Assembly: GCF_963583255.1 (NCBI RefSeq)
Contig: NC_084806.1
Location: 27,831,935-27,895,934 of the forward strand
Source: Pyrus communis
Taxonomy: Eukaryota > Streptophyta > Magnoliopsida > Rosales > Rosaceae
DNA: 64,000 bases
Direction of reading: 5' to 3'
Part shown: positions 34,190 through 45,851 of the stretch, piece by piece
Layout: each line of letters opens with the position of its first letter
Position numbering within the stretch: position 1 is the first letter of the stretch
Translations under genes and position numbers: made by a program
The notes under the pieces: model-generated
Database searches by the model: none
What the model was told of the DNA's origin: nothing
What the model saw: only the letters and a program-made list of their open reading frames with translations

Positions 34190-36733
34190 AATGGGGATAA
34201 AAAATAAAAAAATAAAAAAATAAAAAATAAAAGGGAAGGCTGCCTGATGGCAGCGAATGAGAGGAAAGGAATAGAGTACTCCCAGGAATCCGGAGGGAGA
34301 ATGGCCAAATGGGGAGTGGAGAGAGGAAGGTGAGTGACCAACCGGAAGAGGGAAACAAGAGGGGAAAGGAGGGAGAGGGATACACCGGATCCCTCTACCC
34401 GGTTTTTCCATTTCGGGCCAACCTGGCGGCACCATTGATTTCGGTGCATTTTCCGGTGGTTCTCTGGCAAATTAGGACCCTTCATCACTTGGAATCATCC
34501 TAGAATTCTTCCCTCTACCTATTACACCCCTAATTGGAGAGAATTTGGCTTGAAATTGGGAAATTTGCATCGTGGGTGCTATGGGAACCCTTGCTTGTGA
34601 TCTACCAATTGTGAAACCATCTCCTTCAATTACCACTACCAAAACACCTCCCTAGAACCCAAGAGCAAAGCCCAAGTAGTGGTGGAGGCGTCGGAGCAAG
34701 TTTGGAGGTCGAATTGAATCACACCCAATTCTAGGGTTCCGACGGTTCATGGGTAATTTCAGGTGTTTTCCTGCCAAATTGGCCTTGGCTGCAAGTATAA
34801 AGTTTGTTTTACCCTTTGAGATCTTCATTTCTGTAAATTTTGAGAATTTGTAGAAATAGTTGAGTTTTCCAGCAAACTGGGGCGGCCGACCATCACCCGC
34901 GGCGGCTGGTACGGCCGCGCACAACTGGGGAGTCAACTTTGTGTTTTTATGCAAATTTTTTTATTCTAATTATGCCTTTGAGACCTAATTTTTGTGGTTT
35001 GAATATTAGTGTGATTGTTGTATATGTTGAATTAAATGAATATAATTGGATTTGGTTTGAACTTTTAAAAGGTGAACTACGAATGGCTTGATCCCTGTTT
35101 AGGATACGTAGGTAGTCTAATGAGATGTTAGATGCAGCCATACAATATTTGAGACAAAAGCCTTGTTTGGGAAATTAAGCAATGCAAAGGAATTGGTGAA
35201 AATGTGAGTTTTAACTTTATGATTTGTTGGTTAAATGTGGTCATAAAACAGTATGTGGGGAATAGAGAAATTGAAGTAAGGAATCGTAAGTATTGATAGT
35301 TAGTTAAGCTAGTGTTTAGTTGGGCTTGTCACCGATAATTATTCTTGAAAATAAATAGTTCGAGAGTAGGGCGTTATAGATTGTGCATTTTACGCCACAT
35401 TATATGTACATATTTATATATTTGAAAGCACTACGTTATGGTTAAGTTTTGGATTGCATCATGGCATATCCATAAGTATATTACTACGCATAATTATTGT
35501 GAATGCTTTGAAGTACGAGGGTGAACGCAGGATGCACAGGTAAGTTCAGGTGAATATATGTCGTGAAATGTGAGATGCATGGTTATGATTACATTTTATT
35601 TGAAATGATTGAGTTATGGCATGACTATATTTATGTTTTAAGCAACTCCGACCTTGTCGTACAGGTTGCAATGATAGGCAACTCCGACATTGTCGTACAG
35701 GTTGCTTGTGAGTCGTACATGCCATATTAGATGCATTTAGAGCTCACAAACCTGCACCCCAGTGTTAGTGCTCTCGCCCGTGGCCAGGGCACAGTCCTTC
35801 AAGTGATGTTCACCTCCCGCACCTTACGCTCACCTTGAATCCAAGGTAGGTGCACATGCCTGTCGTACAGACCACATTAAATGGTTTCGACTCGTAGGTG
35901 ACCCGCGATTATTCGCACAGTCTTCACATGATCGTAGCACTTGAGCGTACTTATTTACACCCAGTTATGTCATACAAACCATTAGAGGTGATTCCGACTC
36001 GTATGCAGGGATATTTGATGAGTTATAGGTTCAGTCGTACAGGTCACTATAGGTGGTTCCAACTTACGTGCTAGCATTGATTGATGAGATATGGGTAAGT
36101 CGTACAGGTTACTATAGGTGGCTAGCACGTAACCAACTTACGTGCTAGCATTGATTGATGAGATATGGGTAAGTCGTACATGTCACTATAGGTGACTCCG
36201 ACTTACGTGCTAGCATGGATTATTAAGTTCCTGATTATTTATATTGTTGATGAGATGTTGGATCGTGGTATACTTCTGGATTTACTAATAGTATACAATT
36301 GATTTCATCCTTATACGTAGTATGATTTTCTGGGAAATTATACAGGTGTTACATCGAGGGGTTATTACTTTTAATAAGTGAATGGTTTTTGAAAAGTTTT
36401 GTTTTCGGGACTCACATTTTCTATTTTTGCACCCCTCTAGGTTCTAGTAGTAAAGTTTCCGTATCGACGAGGATTCATGGCACTTCTTAGTATAGGTGGC
36501 TTCTTATGATGGTATAATCGTTATCTTACCTTACTGTACTCTACTTATGCTCTATATCATGTGTGTATGGGTCCATAACCGCTCATGGCGCACTCGTGTA
36601 TTTAGGCACTTCTAGGTTTAAATTTATTCATAGTTTACACATTATCACACTTTATGGCTTCGTCACCTTCCAGGTGTCGGCTAGCACAGTTTGATTCGGA
36701 GTCCTACTGGACATTCCGAGTCGGGGTGTGTCA
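34190..36733 (+). repeat. Chromovirus-type LTR (probable solo LTR, 5' border unclear)
   Basis: Ends GAGTCGGGGTGTGTCA like the LTR at 18459. It contains the same chain of motifs: AGGTGCACATGCCTGTCGTACAG, TTCGACTCGTAGGTGAC, CACATGATCGTAGCAC and, near 36430, CACCCCTCTAGGTTCTAG. About 36015-36235 an ~80-bp unit (GTCGTACAGGT...GCTAGCATTGATTG) is repeated nearly three times. No TG start with a TSD matching the downstream GAGGA was found, so the left end may be truncated. Confidence 0.68.
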
Positions 36734-36904
36734 GAGGATACAATTGAGCTCACAAGACGCCAAGGAAACTCTTCACACGGATGCCATTGCCAATTTGCCA
36801 TCCTACAACCCTAAATTTTTCATTTTCTTTACTTTACCTTTTGGCCCAAAATCTCCAAGGGCCACGGCCCACTTGAAACTTGCTACGTACATCCCTCCTA
36901 TATT

Positions 36905-37080
36905 TTTTTTTTTTCAAACAAATAATATTATTTCCACTAAGGAGTGAGAAGTGGACTTAACTTCACATTAAGCTAGCAATAATGTAGTTCAAATTCGCCT
37001 TCAGCGAAAATCAAACTTAAAATCTCTCAGTTACAAATAAAAAAGAATACCATTAAATTGTAGTATTAAGTGGCATATCA
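36905..37080 (-). mobile_element. tRNA-derived SINE, copy 2
   Basis: T-run at 36903-36914 (tail), CTAGCAATAATGTAGTTCAAATTCG and ACCATTAAATTGTAGTATTAAGTGGC at the head. Matches the copy at 41697-41850 in inverse orientation. Box B is decayed. Confidence 0.62.
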
Positions 37081-37089
37081 CACGATATT

Positions 37090-37500
37090 TGACAAGTTTT
37101 TTTTGTACCTCTTTTCTACTCATGCAACCATTTCTTTGTTTTATCTGTGAAATTTCGAACAAGCAAAACGGCTTCTGCTTCAATGGACTAGGATTCTCTC
37201 CCCTCCTCTTTCTACCCCTTCCATCCCCTCCTCTCACATTCTCTATTTTGTCTTTCTCTTTCTATAAAAAAATTAATATAAGATGTTAGTGTGACTTAAT
37301 CGTGACTTAATCGTGACCGTTCAAATAGGAGGGGAGGGAAGGGGAGGGAAAAAAAGAGGGGAAAAAATCCTTCACCCATTTCATATCAAGATGTATAAGT
37401 CATTTAATATTAAAATTTTGAAGGCACGTGTATTCAAGAAATTGTGGGACATCACTAAAATCAATGTTAACATAATAAATATAGATAGGAGTTGACGACC
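37090..37500. other. Non-coding spacer
   Basis: Contains a pyrimidine-rich segment (37180-37260) and a purine-rich one (37325-37370) that partly complement each other. No supported gene. Confidence 0.35.
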
Positions 37501-37504
37501 ACCT

Positions 37505-37865
37505 TAGACCATCTCCAAATGTCAAATCCTACGTGGAATGTAGAATTAAAGTTGAAGGTAGGAATAAACTCCAACAGATAAGTCAATCATAAGTGGATTG
37601 CCATATGAATTTCCATATGTCAAATTTGACATATGAGAAAAGGTGATGTAAAATAATTTTTAATTATTTTATTGTGTAGGTCTCACTAATGCACCAATTA
37701 TACATATCAAAATTTTATTTTAATTGATTTCTTTTTAAAAATGGGTCCTAGTATCATTTATAACAAAAAAACACATGGGTTGGAGGAAGAGAAACCACGT
37801 TAGCTATTAAATTAACATATGACATGTATCTTTTGACATCTTCATTAGAGGTGCTCTTGGTTGCT
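37505..37865. mobile_element. Probable MITE with degenerate inverted ends
   Basis: The left end GACCATCTCCAAATGTCAAA and the inverse of the right end (GAGCACCTCTAATGAAGATG) are related. The interior is AT-rich with internal palindromes such as CATATGTCAAATTTGACATATG (37614-37635). Coding-free and about 360 bp, as expected of a MITE of the CATCTCCAA type. Confidence 0.45.
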
Positions 37866-39124
37866 AACAAAATGGCGCCGTGATTCTTACTTCTTACCTT
37901 CAAATCCTGGTCAACATTAATTCTTCGGTTGGAGCACTTTGTGATGTCAAAAGTTACCATTAAAAACTACACGTGACATTTGGTCACATCGGTTAAAGAT
38001 GCACATTAGATGTGAAAATGTTCTATCTTGTCCATCCCAATCGGATACAAAAAAAAAAGTTCGAATTGAGTCATGTCTTGTGCACCAAACGTACCCTTTT
38101 AAAGTTCAAGGTTAGGCTTTCAGAGCTTCAATCCTAAAGCTTAGAAAATAAACCCTAACAAGATAATAATGTCATCCGTCGGGCCAATTAATCAACAAAT
38201 ATAACAAGAAAATGAGAACTAGCTGAGCTGATTATGGTCAGAACTTATTATAGAGCAACATTCATTGATTAACTTCTCCTTTATTTAATTACAAAATCAC
38301 CTCATCATGTCACTCTACGCTACCACCTGTCCCAAAAAATAAACAAAGAGAATAAGGAACAACAACCAAAACAAAGAGTATCTTGTAGTTTGTTTCAGAA
38401 AAAAGAAAGACCAAAAACTTATCTGAAAGCAGATTTTGAAGAGACAACAGTCCGATCAACTTCAGAGGAACCGCACATCCTCAAAACCTTTTTCTCCTCA
38501 ATCCCATCTCAAGATTGTTTGGCTTCTACGAAAACACAAAGGGGAAGTACATCGTTTCCATCATTTTTGCAACATCCACTGCATTATGTCCTTTCGTATA
38601 ACTCCTCCAAACCCCCCTGTACTGTTGTTCGATCTTAATGATTGAGGTGTGTTCATTCATAAGTGGCGTTAGTGGGTCATATTCCCCGAAGGTTTCCGTG
38701 ATCTCATCATCATTGTAATTGGAGGCAACGGTTTAGACCACATATTTGTCATTGTTGAAAACATCTGTCTGTCAAATTCCTGATTTCTAGTTATCTTGGT
38801 GCTTCCAAGAGTTTTGAGCTGGGAAGATTCCACCTGCTTTGTAATACTCGTGCTAGAGTTAGAACCAGCGGGAGGTTTGTCCAAGGGACCCCGAATCTTC
38901 AACTTCAGGTTTCATCCGATTGAGCCAACGCAGGATCCGGTTGCCAAGATTTCTACCAACTTCTATGTCTCGTTCCTGTATGTTCTTATGAACCTTGACA
39001 GCTACATCAAACACTGCACGTGTTCTCATTTGAATGAAAGAAAAACAGTGGTTGCAGCAGTTATAAACTAATAGCAAAAATGATAAGCAGTCATTATTTA
39101 GCGAACAACTATTGCAACTGGGTA

Positions 39125-39261
39125 GTACTATTCACGCACCTCTTTTTTACCTCTCATGAACCCTTGTTAATTTTGGTCCATTGATCTTCTTCAATTCACC
39201 TAATTTGACTGTTGGACATTGAGAGGGGTGTGTGAGGTAAAAATAGGTGTGTGGATAGCAC
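39125..39261. mobile_element. Small MITE, ~137 bp
   Basis: The left end GTACTATTCACGCACCTC is the imperfect inverse of the right end (AGGTGTGTGGATAGCAC), and both continue into TTTTTTACCTC / GAGGTAAAAA. Lies in the intron of the damaged host gene. Confidence 0.6.
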
Positions 39262-39742
39262 CACCCTGGCAACATCATAGCAAGTAAGAAAAGAAACTCG
39301 ATAGTAGCAACAAAAAAACATCATTGATCAATGACCACAAATCCTACTGCTAAAACTAACCACCGCACTGGTGAGTAGTGTGTTTATGCCAACTACTCAA
39401 ATTAACCATCCGGGATAACCAAACGCTTATCAAATATTTTTGCCTTTTGGATAAAAAAAACATTGATCAAATGTGGGAAAGCCGCATTATATGAAAATTG
39501 ATAGCATCAAATAAATACTATGAAGGCTTCAAAGATGTTAGCAACCTTGAAGTGTTCAATGCAACAAAAAATGGATGGCGGAATGCCCCCATATCCTATT
39601 ATTCGGTTCATATAGTTCGTTGTAAAATAAGTAATGCTTTACTGACTTGCCCAACAACAATGAATCCATCACTGAGGTCTGAAACAATAGAGAAATAAAT
39701 CACTGTCCATTCACAGCTAATTTCTGACATAATAAGATGGCC

Positions 39743-40673
39743 TAATTGGATAAATGGTCCTCGTGGTAATGTGGTAGTTGGAAAGTAGCGCCCGTGGTAA
39801 AAAAAAAATATGGATTTAAACGCTTTTGGTAAAATCCGTTAGGATTTAAGCCAAAAAACAAAATTTCAGTTGATTCTCCATTAACCCATTACCCATGGCT
39901 CCACACTCAACAACCAAGCTTCCTCCGCCACCACCATTGAGTCTTTTGACTGAAAATGTAAACACCAAGGATGATCTGAGGCTTCTCACTGATGACAGTC
40001 TACTTACCCAGATCAAGGACGGGTTTAATGATGGAAAATGATCTTGTGGTGATTGTCATGTATGCCATGGGAAAGGAGCAGAGGCCCCAAGGACATTGGT
40101 CCGAAGAATTAACTATGATATTGTTTAATTAATTAATTTTTATTTGATTATAATTAAGAAGTGTCTTACACCATCGATGCACAAGCTAAAATTTCATATG
40201 TTTTGGGAACAATTGGACATGACATGCTTCTCAAGTAATTAGCAAAATCAGGGAAGCATGCAGAGCTGCTCAGAATTGATACAGGATATAAGCATCAGTT
40301 CTACGAAGCTAAACCTGTTGCTAATTATAGAAGTGGCGACGCAAAGAAGATTGAAAGCTGTAAAAGTGGTGATTAAACATGTTGCTAATTGATCCAGAAC
40401 AAGGCTATGGGGCTCATTACCATAGTAGTCAAGCTTGTAAAAGTGATGACACAAAGAAGATTTAGAGCTGCCGGATCCCTTGGTAAATGGAGCTTGCTGC
40501 ATATCTATGAAACTATATATTTCTCTGACTTTTTCCGAAAACAAAAAACAACTTTGTAGAGAAACTAACATAAGTTTTGATTTGGGTTAACTACACCACA
40601 AGGGTTTAAAATCCGAATTTTTTTAGGCAATCTTCCGAATACCGTATCACCACGAGGACCATTTATCCAATTA
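39743..40673. mobile_element. Pack-type DNA transposon carrying an eIF5A fragment
   Basis: The left end TAATTGGATAAATGGTCC (continuing TCGTGGTAATGTGG) is the inverse of the right end. The similarity extends inward imperfectly for about 100 bp (through TGGATTTAAACGC on the left and the inverse of GGGTTTAAAATCCG on the right). Between the arms lies no transposase but an eIF5A C-terminal fragment and ~480 bp of AT-rich sequence. Long terminal inverted repeats around a host gene fragment are the hallmark of Pack-MULEs. I could not define a 9-bp TSD, so the superfamily is open. Confidence 0.65.
39895..40112 (+). pseudogene. eIF5A C-terminal fragment in a chimeric ORF
   Basis: From 39940 the reading SLLTENVNTKDDLRLLTDD, then LLTQIKDGFNDGK, is the C-terminal domain of translation factor eIF5A. 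A one-base shift at ~40037 moves the frame; DLVVIVMYAMGKEQ continues in another frame, and the gene's own end (KDIGPKN, TAA at 40110-40112) is still visible after a second shift. Upstream, an ATG at 39895 gives a short in-frame leader (MAPHSTTKLPPPPPL) not from eIF5A, so a 48-aa chimeric ORF exists (39895-40041). The hypusine-bearing N-terminal domain is absent. eIF5A aids peptide-bond formation at difficult sequences; this fragment cannot. Confidence 0.88.
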
Positions 40674-41059
40674 CAAAACATTCTGAAATCATATAACACA
40701 ATCAAAACCAATTCCTAACCTTAAAACAAACACAAATCTGCCTACATTTCGATGAGCAACTAGCGAAATCACATACAACTTTTTCTAATCAATTTTTAAA
40801 GAAAATAATACAAAAATCACATGTATTACAAGTCTTTATCAATTTTAATGATTTGATAGAAATCACAATATTTCAAAAGTAAAAACTAATTAAAAAAAAA
40901 AAGGAAATAGAAATACCTATGAGCAAATTCACAGATCTTAAGGTGGTTAGGGCCGATGAGGCGGCGCTGAATCTTGAGGGCGTGTCTGTAAGTGCAACAG
41001 AGCCCTAAGAAATAGGCGGTGGCTAATGTGATCTCCCATAGCACCATTTTTTGAATTTT

Positions 41060-41690
41060 TGATCAATTCTTTGTCGCTGCTTCTGAGTTTCCTTTCGCTG
41101 ATCTTTTGGTTTTGATTTTAGGCAAGCTTTCTCGCGGGGCCGCCACAAATTTTGATCCTTCTAGTTTTCCCTCTGATTCGCATCACCGAAATAAAGCGTC
41201 ATCGTGTTCGTGGGCATGCTCATTGCCTTTTGATCTCCAGTCCGGATCCTTGCCGGATCCTCTTTGTAATGATCTTAGAAATCTATGAATTGTGTTTGTT
41301 TATCATATATCATGCAGTCAGACAATATTTTTAATATTTTTATTTAAAAATAAACATAAACAATACTTGACAAAAAATGACCACACGATGTACGACGAAC
41401 GGACACGATTCACGGATCTCCAAGATTTTCACCAAAAGGATCCGGAGAGGATCCTATTGGTTTAATCTCAACCGTTGGTTTCATCAAATCGGTTTGGTTT
41501 GGCTGATGGGCTCTTTTTATACATAGAGGCCCAAAAGAGTGAATGAAACTTCAGGCCCACATTCAGCCTTCCAAGTTTTTATTTGTTGAGCACATCCATG
41601 TTTTTGTAAAAATTAAGAGTAAAATTGCATGTATGGGTGGGGAAACTGAAAAACCAAATGAAAACAATTTGGCTGACCAAACTAGTCAAA
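41060..41690. other. Upstream region of the damaged host gene with a foldback repeat
   Basis: Around 41240-41262 (GTCCGGATCCTTGCCGGATCC) and 41436-41456 (AAGGATCCGGAGAGGATCCT) lie inverse, GGATCC-rich segments about 190 bp apart. This is a probable small foldback element. No gene supported. Confidence 0.4.
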
Positions 41691-41696
41691 CACATG

Positions 41697-41850
41697 TCAC
41701 TTAGTATTACAATTTAGTGATATTCCTCTTCATTTGTCAGTGAGAGGTTTTAGGTTCGATTCTCGCCAAAGACGAATTTGAACTACATTATTGCTAGCCC
41801 AATATGAGGCTTAGCCCCCACTCCCGTCGGTCTGGTTCTCAATTTCTATT
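41697..41850 (+). mobile_element. tRNA-derived SINE, copy 3
   Basis: Begins GTCACTTAGTATTACAATTT and has box B GGTTCGATTCTCGCC (41753-41767). It continues GACGAATTTGAACTACATT, TTGCTAGCCC and GAGGCTTAGCCC. It matches copies 1 and 2 in opposite orientation. An internal RNA polymerase III promoter is expected from its tRNA-like head. Confidence 0.68.
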
Positions 41851-42276
41851 CTCCATATGACAATGAAAGCCTTAAAAACCATTTGCTAAACAAAGTAAAT
41901 GCTTTTGAAGATCACTAACCTAGTAAGTTGATGAATCCATATTGTGGAAGAAAATTCCTATCAGAACAAATACGATCTAAAAACTTTCAAAGAAGATAAC
42001 ATGAAGATCAATTAACTAACACTAGTGTGATGTTTTCCAAAGTACCTTATAGAGTTCTGAATTGCAAATTTCTTTCAATGACTTGGATATTTAAAGGGGA
42101 GAAGTCCTTTAGTCGTCTGCTAAATTAAGACTAGCCATGTCAACAAAAGGAGCAGTATCCCTATTGGTGGAGGGGTATTCCATTGGTAGATTTCTTGTAT
42201 AAAACATCTGGAAGTCATGAACTTTATCCTAGACTCGAACAAGTAAGAGCTAGTCTTAAAACATGGAATCGGGTAG

Positions 42277-45200
42277 CAGTGGCGGATCCAGGATTTTAAA
42301 CTAGGGGGTCTTATTAATAATGGTCAAAAAGTTTATAGACAAACATAACATTGAAAAGTTAAATATAATACATTTCATTAAATAAATCATACGCAAAACA
42401 ACATTACAAGCTATAAAATCCTAATTCAAGCGTCCACGACGAGGTTTCATAGTCTGAAAATGTTCCATGATAGCTTCATTAACAATACATAAAAAAAAAA
42501 TAAAAAAAAAAAAACATTTTTCTCAATGTAAACAACTAAGCTGTCACTCAACCATTGATCCCCCATTTTGTTGCGACATTAACCCTTAATGATATTCATA
42601 GCGGAAAATGCCCTCTCCATTGAAGCGGTTGCAACCGGTAAAAATAAAGCCAATTGAACAAACAAATATACATATGTAGATGTTTGATGCAACCCTTTCT
42701 CCACCATTTTCTTAGCAAGATCATTAATCCCCCACAATTGAGAAAAATCATTATCAAAACGCACAAAATGAGTATAAATATCAAGTTGATCTTCAAGTGC
42801 TGATCTATCTCGATCCGTGAAATCTTTAGGATACAATTAAGCAAGGCAAACAAGCTTTTCTTTATCAAAGGCTACAAATGAATCATTTGGATTCAAACAT
42901 GCCAAGCAAATAAGCAATTCAGTGTTACTTTCAGCAAAGAGGTCATCTAATTATGTAAGTTGGAAATCAATGACCTCAAAAAAGAATTCTACTTTGCAAT
43001 GATGATTGGTGGTCTTTCTTGGAGCCTTACGCAATGACTTCCCTTGAATGACATATGAATCATCCATATTAGGTACCTCAAATTCATGTTCGACACAAAA
43101 AAATAATACTTTATCAACCAAAAGATCAAATTTTTCATCATTGTATTCACAATCCCTTGATCTTTCTTTTGCAATGCTTATGACAAATCATTAGTAACTC
43201 CCAATATGGATTTCATCAAAAAGAGGACAAACACAAACTCAAAAGATTGTATATCTTTTAATAACCTTTTTGCTTCACCAACACTATCATTGTAGCAATC
43301 TTCCACAATCATGTCAAGCATGTTCACCACAGATGAGAACATTGTAATCAAACTAATCAAAGTGTCATAATGTGAATTCCATCGTGTATCCCCAGCACAT
43401 TTGAGACTAGTTTCTTGATTTAATCCTTGCCCTATTTCAAAACACTCATTTTCAATAGCTTTCATGAGATTTTCTTGTTGTTTCTCTTTAAGTGCATCAC
43501 GACACTTACATGAGCATCCAACAACATTCACCAAACTATTAGTCAATGTGAAAAAAGCAGCAACATCGAAGTTTTTCTTTACTACAGCAACAAGAGCTAA
43601 TTGTAGTTGATGAGCAAAACAATGAACATAGAATGCACAACTTTCTTCATCCAAATTTTTTTATGGTCACTGAACTCACCTCTCATATTACTCTCGCCAT
43701 CATAACCTTAACCTCGTAGGTTGGAGTAGCTCAAATCATGTAGTTTCAAGAACTCATCAATTGACTCTTTTAGTTCACTTGAAGATGTTTTGGTAACATG
43801 TTGGACTTCCACGAACCTTTCAATCACTTGACCTTTGTTGGCCACATAATCACCTTCATTTGCTCCTTTGTTGAGACATCACGTGATTCATCTACCATTA
43901 CAAAAAAGAATTTACTCTCTTTCACTTCCTTCATAATAGCCTTAACGATTTCGAAGGCACATGAATTGACAATATCTTTTTCAATTGAAAGAGCTATTAG
44001 CTTGAGATTTCCCAAAGCATTTTCCTACACAACTTCCTTTTTTTTCTTGTCATGATTCGCAAGGAATTGCAAGAGCTCTAAATAATTCCCCCTATTATTC
44101 GAAGTGTCACTTTCATCGTGGCCACGAAAAGGAAGACCTTGTTGCAACAAGAACTTAGTGCAATCTATTGATGCATTCAAGCAACGATGATATTTTCATA
44201 CACTCTTCTTCTTATTGTTTGATCACAACTACTTCAAGATGTGTCTTTTGGTTCATGAGATAACTAGCTGCTTCTCTAGCTTTATTGTGGACACTACCAA
44301 TAAGACCAACATGTTTGTCAAAACATTATTTTGCATTCGTCCATTTCTTAAAGCATACTCCAGTGAATGCATCACTTTCTAATTGTGAAACGTTGATTTT
44401 AAAGAGATAGCAATGAAGACAAAATACCGCATCTTTAGATATACTATACTCCAACCAATCATATTCTTCAAACCACGAAACAACAAATCGTCGCTTTTTC
44501 TTTGCATGCAAAGTGTATGGGAACTCTTGCTTTGTAGGCCTACAAGGTTCCATTTGCAAATATGCTCTTCGGACCTCATCTTGAATATTAAGAGGATAGT
44601 CCTTCATTTTAATTCTTTTTCCCATGTCTCTCTCAAGATTATTAAAATCAATGTCACACTCATTTTGTCTTGAGCTCTAACTATCCGAACAAATAAATGG
44701 TCCTATTGGCTTTGGCTTGAAAAATCTTTCCATATTTCTTATTTCTAAACTACACATATGACAAAAAAACACAAAACATATACCAATTAACCAATAAACA
44801 AAAATTCCATCTAAATTCTAATGATCAAATGAGTATAAACATAAAACATATCAACAATCATATCAATAATAGACTAAAAATTTCCATCAATATCTAATAT
44901 AATTTAATTGAGATTAGATTAGAATACCAAAAACTTACTTAAATTGTGAACCAAATAGTGGTGGTCTAGAGGTTGGAACAAGTGGAGGTATGCTATTGGA
45001 GTAATAAAATTAGAATTTTAGGGTTTCGAAATCTGGAGAGTTGGAGATTGGAATTTGGGTGAATATGTTAAAGCTGGGCATTAGGGGAAGCAGAAGATTG
45101 GGATTGGGATTTAAAACAATGGACAAACGATAGAGTTTTATCCAATGTTTTTTTTAAAAAAAAAAAAAAAGTTAAAACAATTATGTTTTGGGCCAATTGT

Positions 45201-45390
45201 TAAAAGGGGATTTTCTTTCTTCTTTGCGCGCGGTCGTCTTCTCCAAGAAGAAGATGCCGCTGCAACTTGCAAACTGCACACCACAAACCTCGTGTTCGAG
45301 TACGAGAGGTCCTCAGAAAATTTCTAGCAGCGATTTAGGGTCGCCGAGGGGTCCTAGGACCTCTCTGGTCCCTCTGTAGATCCACTATTG
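42277..45390 (-). mobile_element. hAT transposon with degenerate transposase, 3114 bp
   Basis: The left end CAGTGGCGGATCCAGG and the inverse of the right end (CAATAGTGGATCTACAGAGGG) form short TIRs. Flanks TCGGGTAG (42269-42276) and TCAGGTAG (45391-45398) are an 8-bp TSD with one mismatch, as hAT elements make. The transposase lies on the minus strand inside. One end is repeated in the tandem duplication that follows. Confidence 0.85.
42579..44625 (-). pseudogene. hAT transposase with TTF-type zinc finger, broken
   Basis: Blocks in order: 44625 to 44326, TTF-type zinc finger with FPYTLHAKKKRRFVVSWF and DAVFCLHCYLF; 44015 to 43824 with EIVKAIMKEVKESKFFFVMV and DESRDVS (first catalytic Asp region, DUF4371-like); 43654 to 43178 with CAFYVHCFAHQLQLALVAV and CAGDTRWNSHYDTL; 42836 to 42579 with LPVATASMERAFSAMNIIKG, the hAT dimerisation motif. 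Frameshifts and stops separate the blocks. It would cut and paste the element; this copy is dead. Confidence 0.88.
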
Positions 45391-45851
45391 TCAGGTAGTA
45401 AAGCATTTAACCTTAGCTGTGACTAGGCAATTGACCATTCCTCTAAAAAGAGGAGGGACATTTGCTCGTGGGGTTGGAATTTAAAACAATGGACAAACGA
45501 CAGCGTTTTGTCCAATGTTTTATTTTATTTATTTTTTAAATAAAACAATTGGCCAAATCATTGTCGTTTTGGGCCAATTGTTAAAAGGGGATTTTCTTTC
45601 TTCTTCGCGCGCGGTCGTCTTCTCCAAGAAGAAGATGTCGCTGCAACTTGCAACCTGCACTGCATAGACCTCGTGTTCGAGTACGAGGGGTCCCCGAAAA
45701 ATTTCTAGCAGCGATCTAGAAACTCCGAGGGGTCCTGGGACCTCACAGGTCCCTCTGTAGATTTGTTATTGTCGGGTTGGAAAGCATTTAACCTTAGTTG
45801 CAACTAGGTAATTGACCACTCCTCTAAAAAGAGGAGTGACATTTGCTTGTG
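45101..45851. repeat. Tandem duplication, two ~370-bp copies spanning the hAT right end
   Basis: Copy A (about 45101-45470) and copy B (about 45471-45851) share TTAAAACAATGGACAAACGA, GCGCGGTCGTCTTCTCC, TAGCAGCGAT and the flank AAAGCATTTAACCTTAG...CCTCTAAAAAGAGGAG. Each copy holds the last ~290 bp of the hAT element plus ~80 bp of target flank, so it arose after the insertion. Copy B has an enlarged AT tract and ends at the Cassandra TSD. Confidence 0.88.

Larger units (their letters stand above)
38526..41047 (-). pseudogene. Conserved plant gene of unknown function, damaged (two coding blocks)
   Basis: Exon 1 (41047 to 40917) reads MVLWEITLATAYFLGLCCTY, a short N-terminal membrane anchor, then HALKIQRRLIGPNHLK. 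It ends at a GT donor in phase 2. The next block starts at 39024 after an AG and joins in frame as R-TRAVFDVAVKVHKNIQERDI, EVGRNLGNRILRWLNRMKPE. An extra G at ~38897 shifts the frame, which continues as IRGPLDKPPAGSNS; a missing A near 38759 shifts it again to DKYVV, a TAA, then TVASNYNDDEITETFGEYD. Matched frameshifts plus a stop indicate a pseudogene or assembly errors. The intervening intron (39025-40916) holds a MITE and the eIF5A-carrying element. I do not know the function. Confidence 0.65.

Noticed and set aside
34166..34488. Three overlapping minus-strand frames of 72-100 aa
   Set aside because: They lie at the edge of a chromovirus LTR in low-complexity, AT-rich and purine-rich sequence with no homology.
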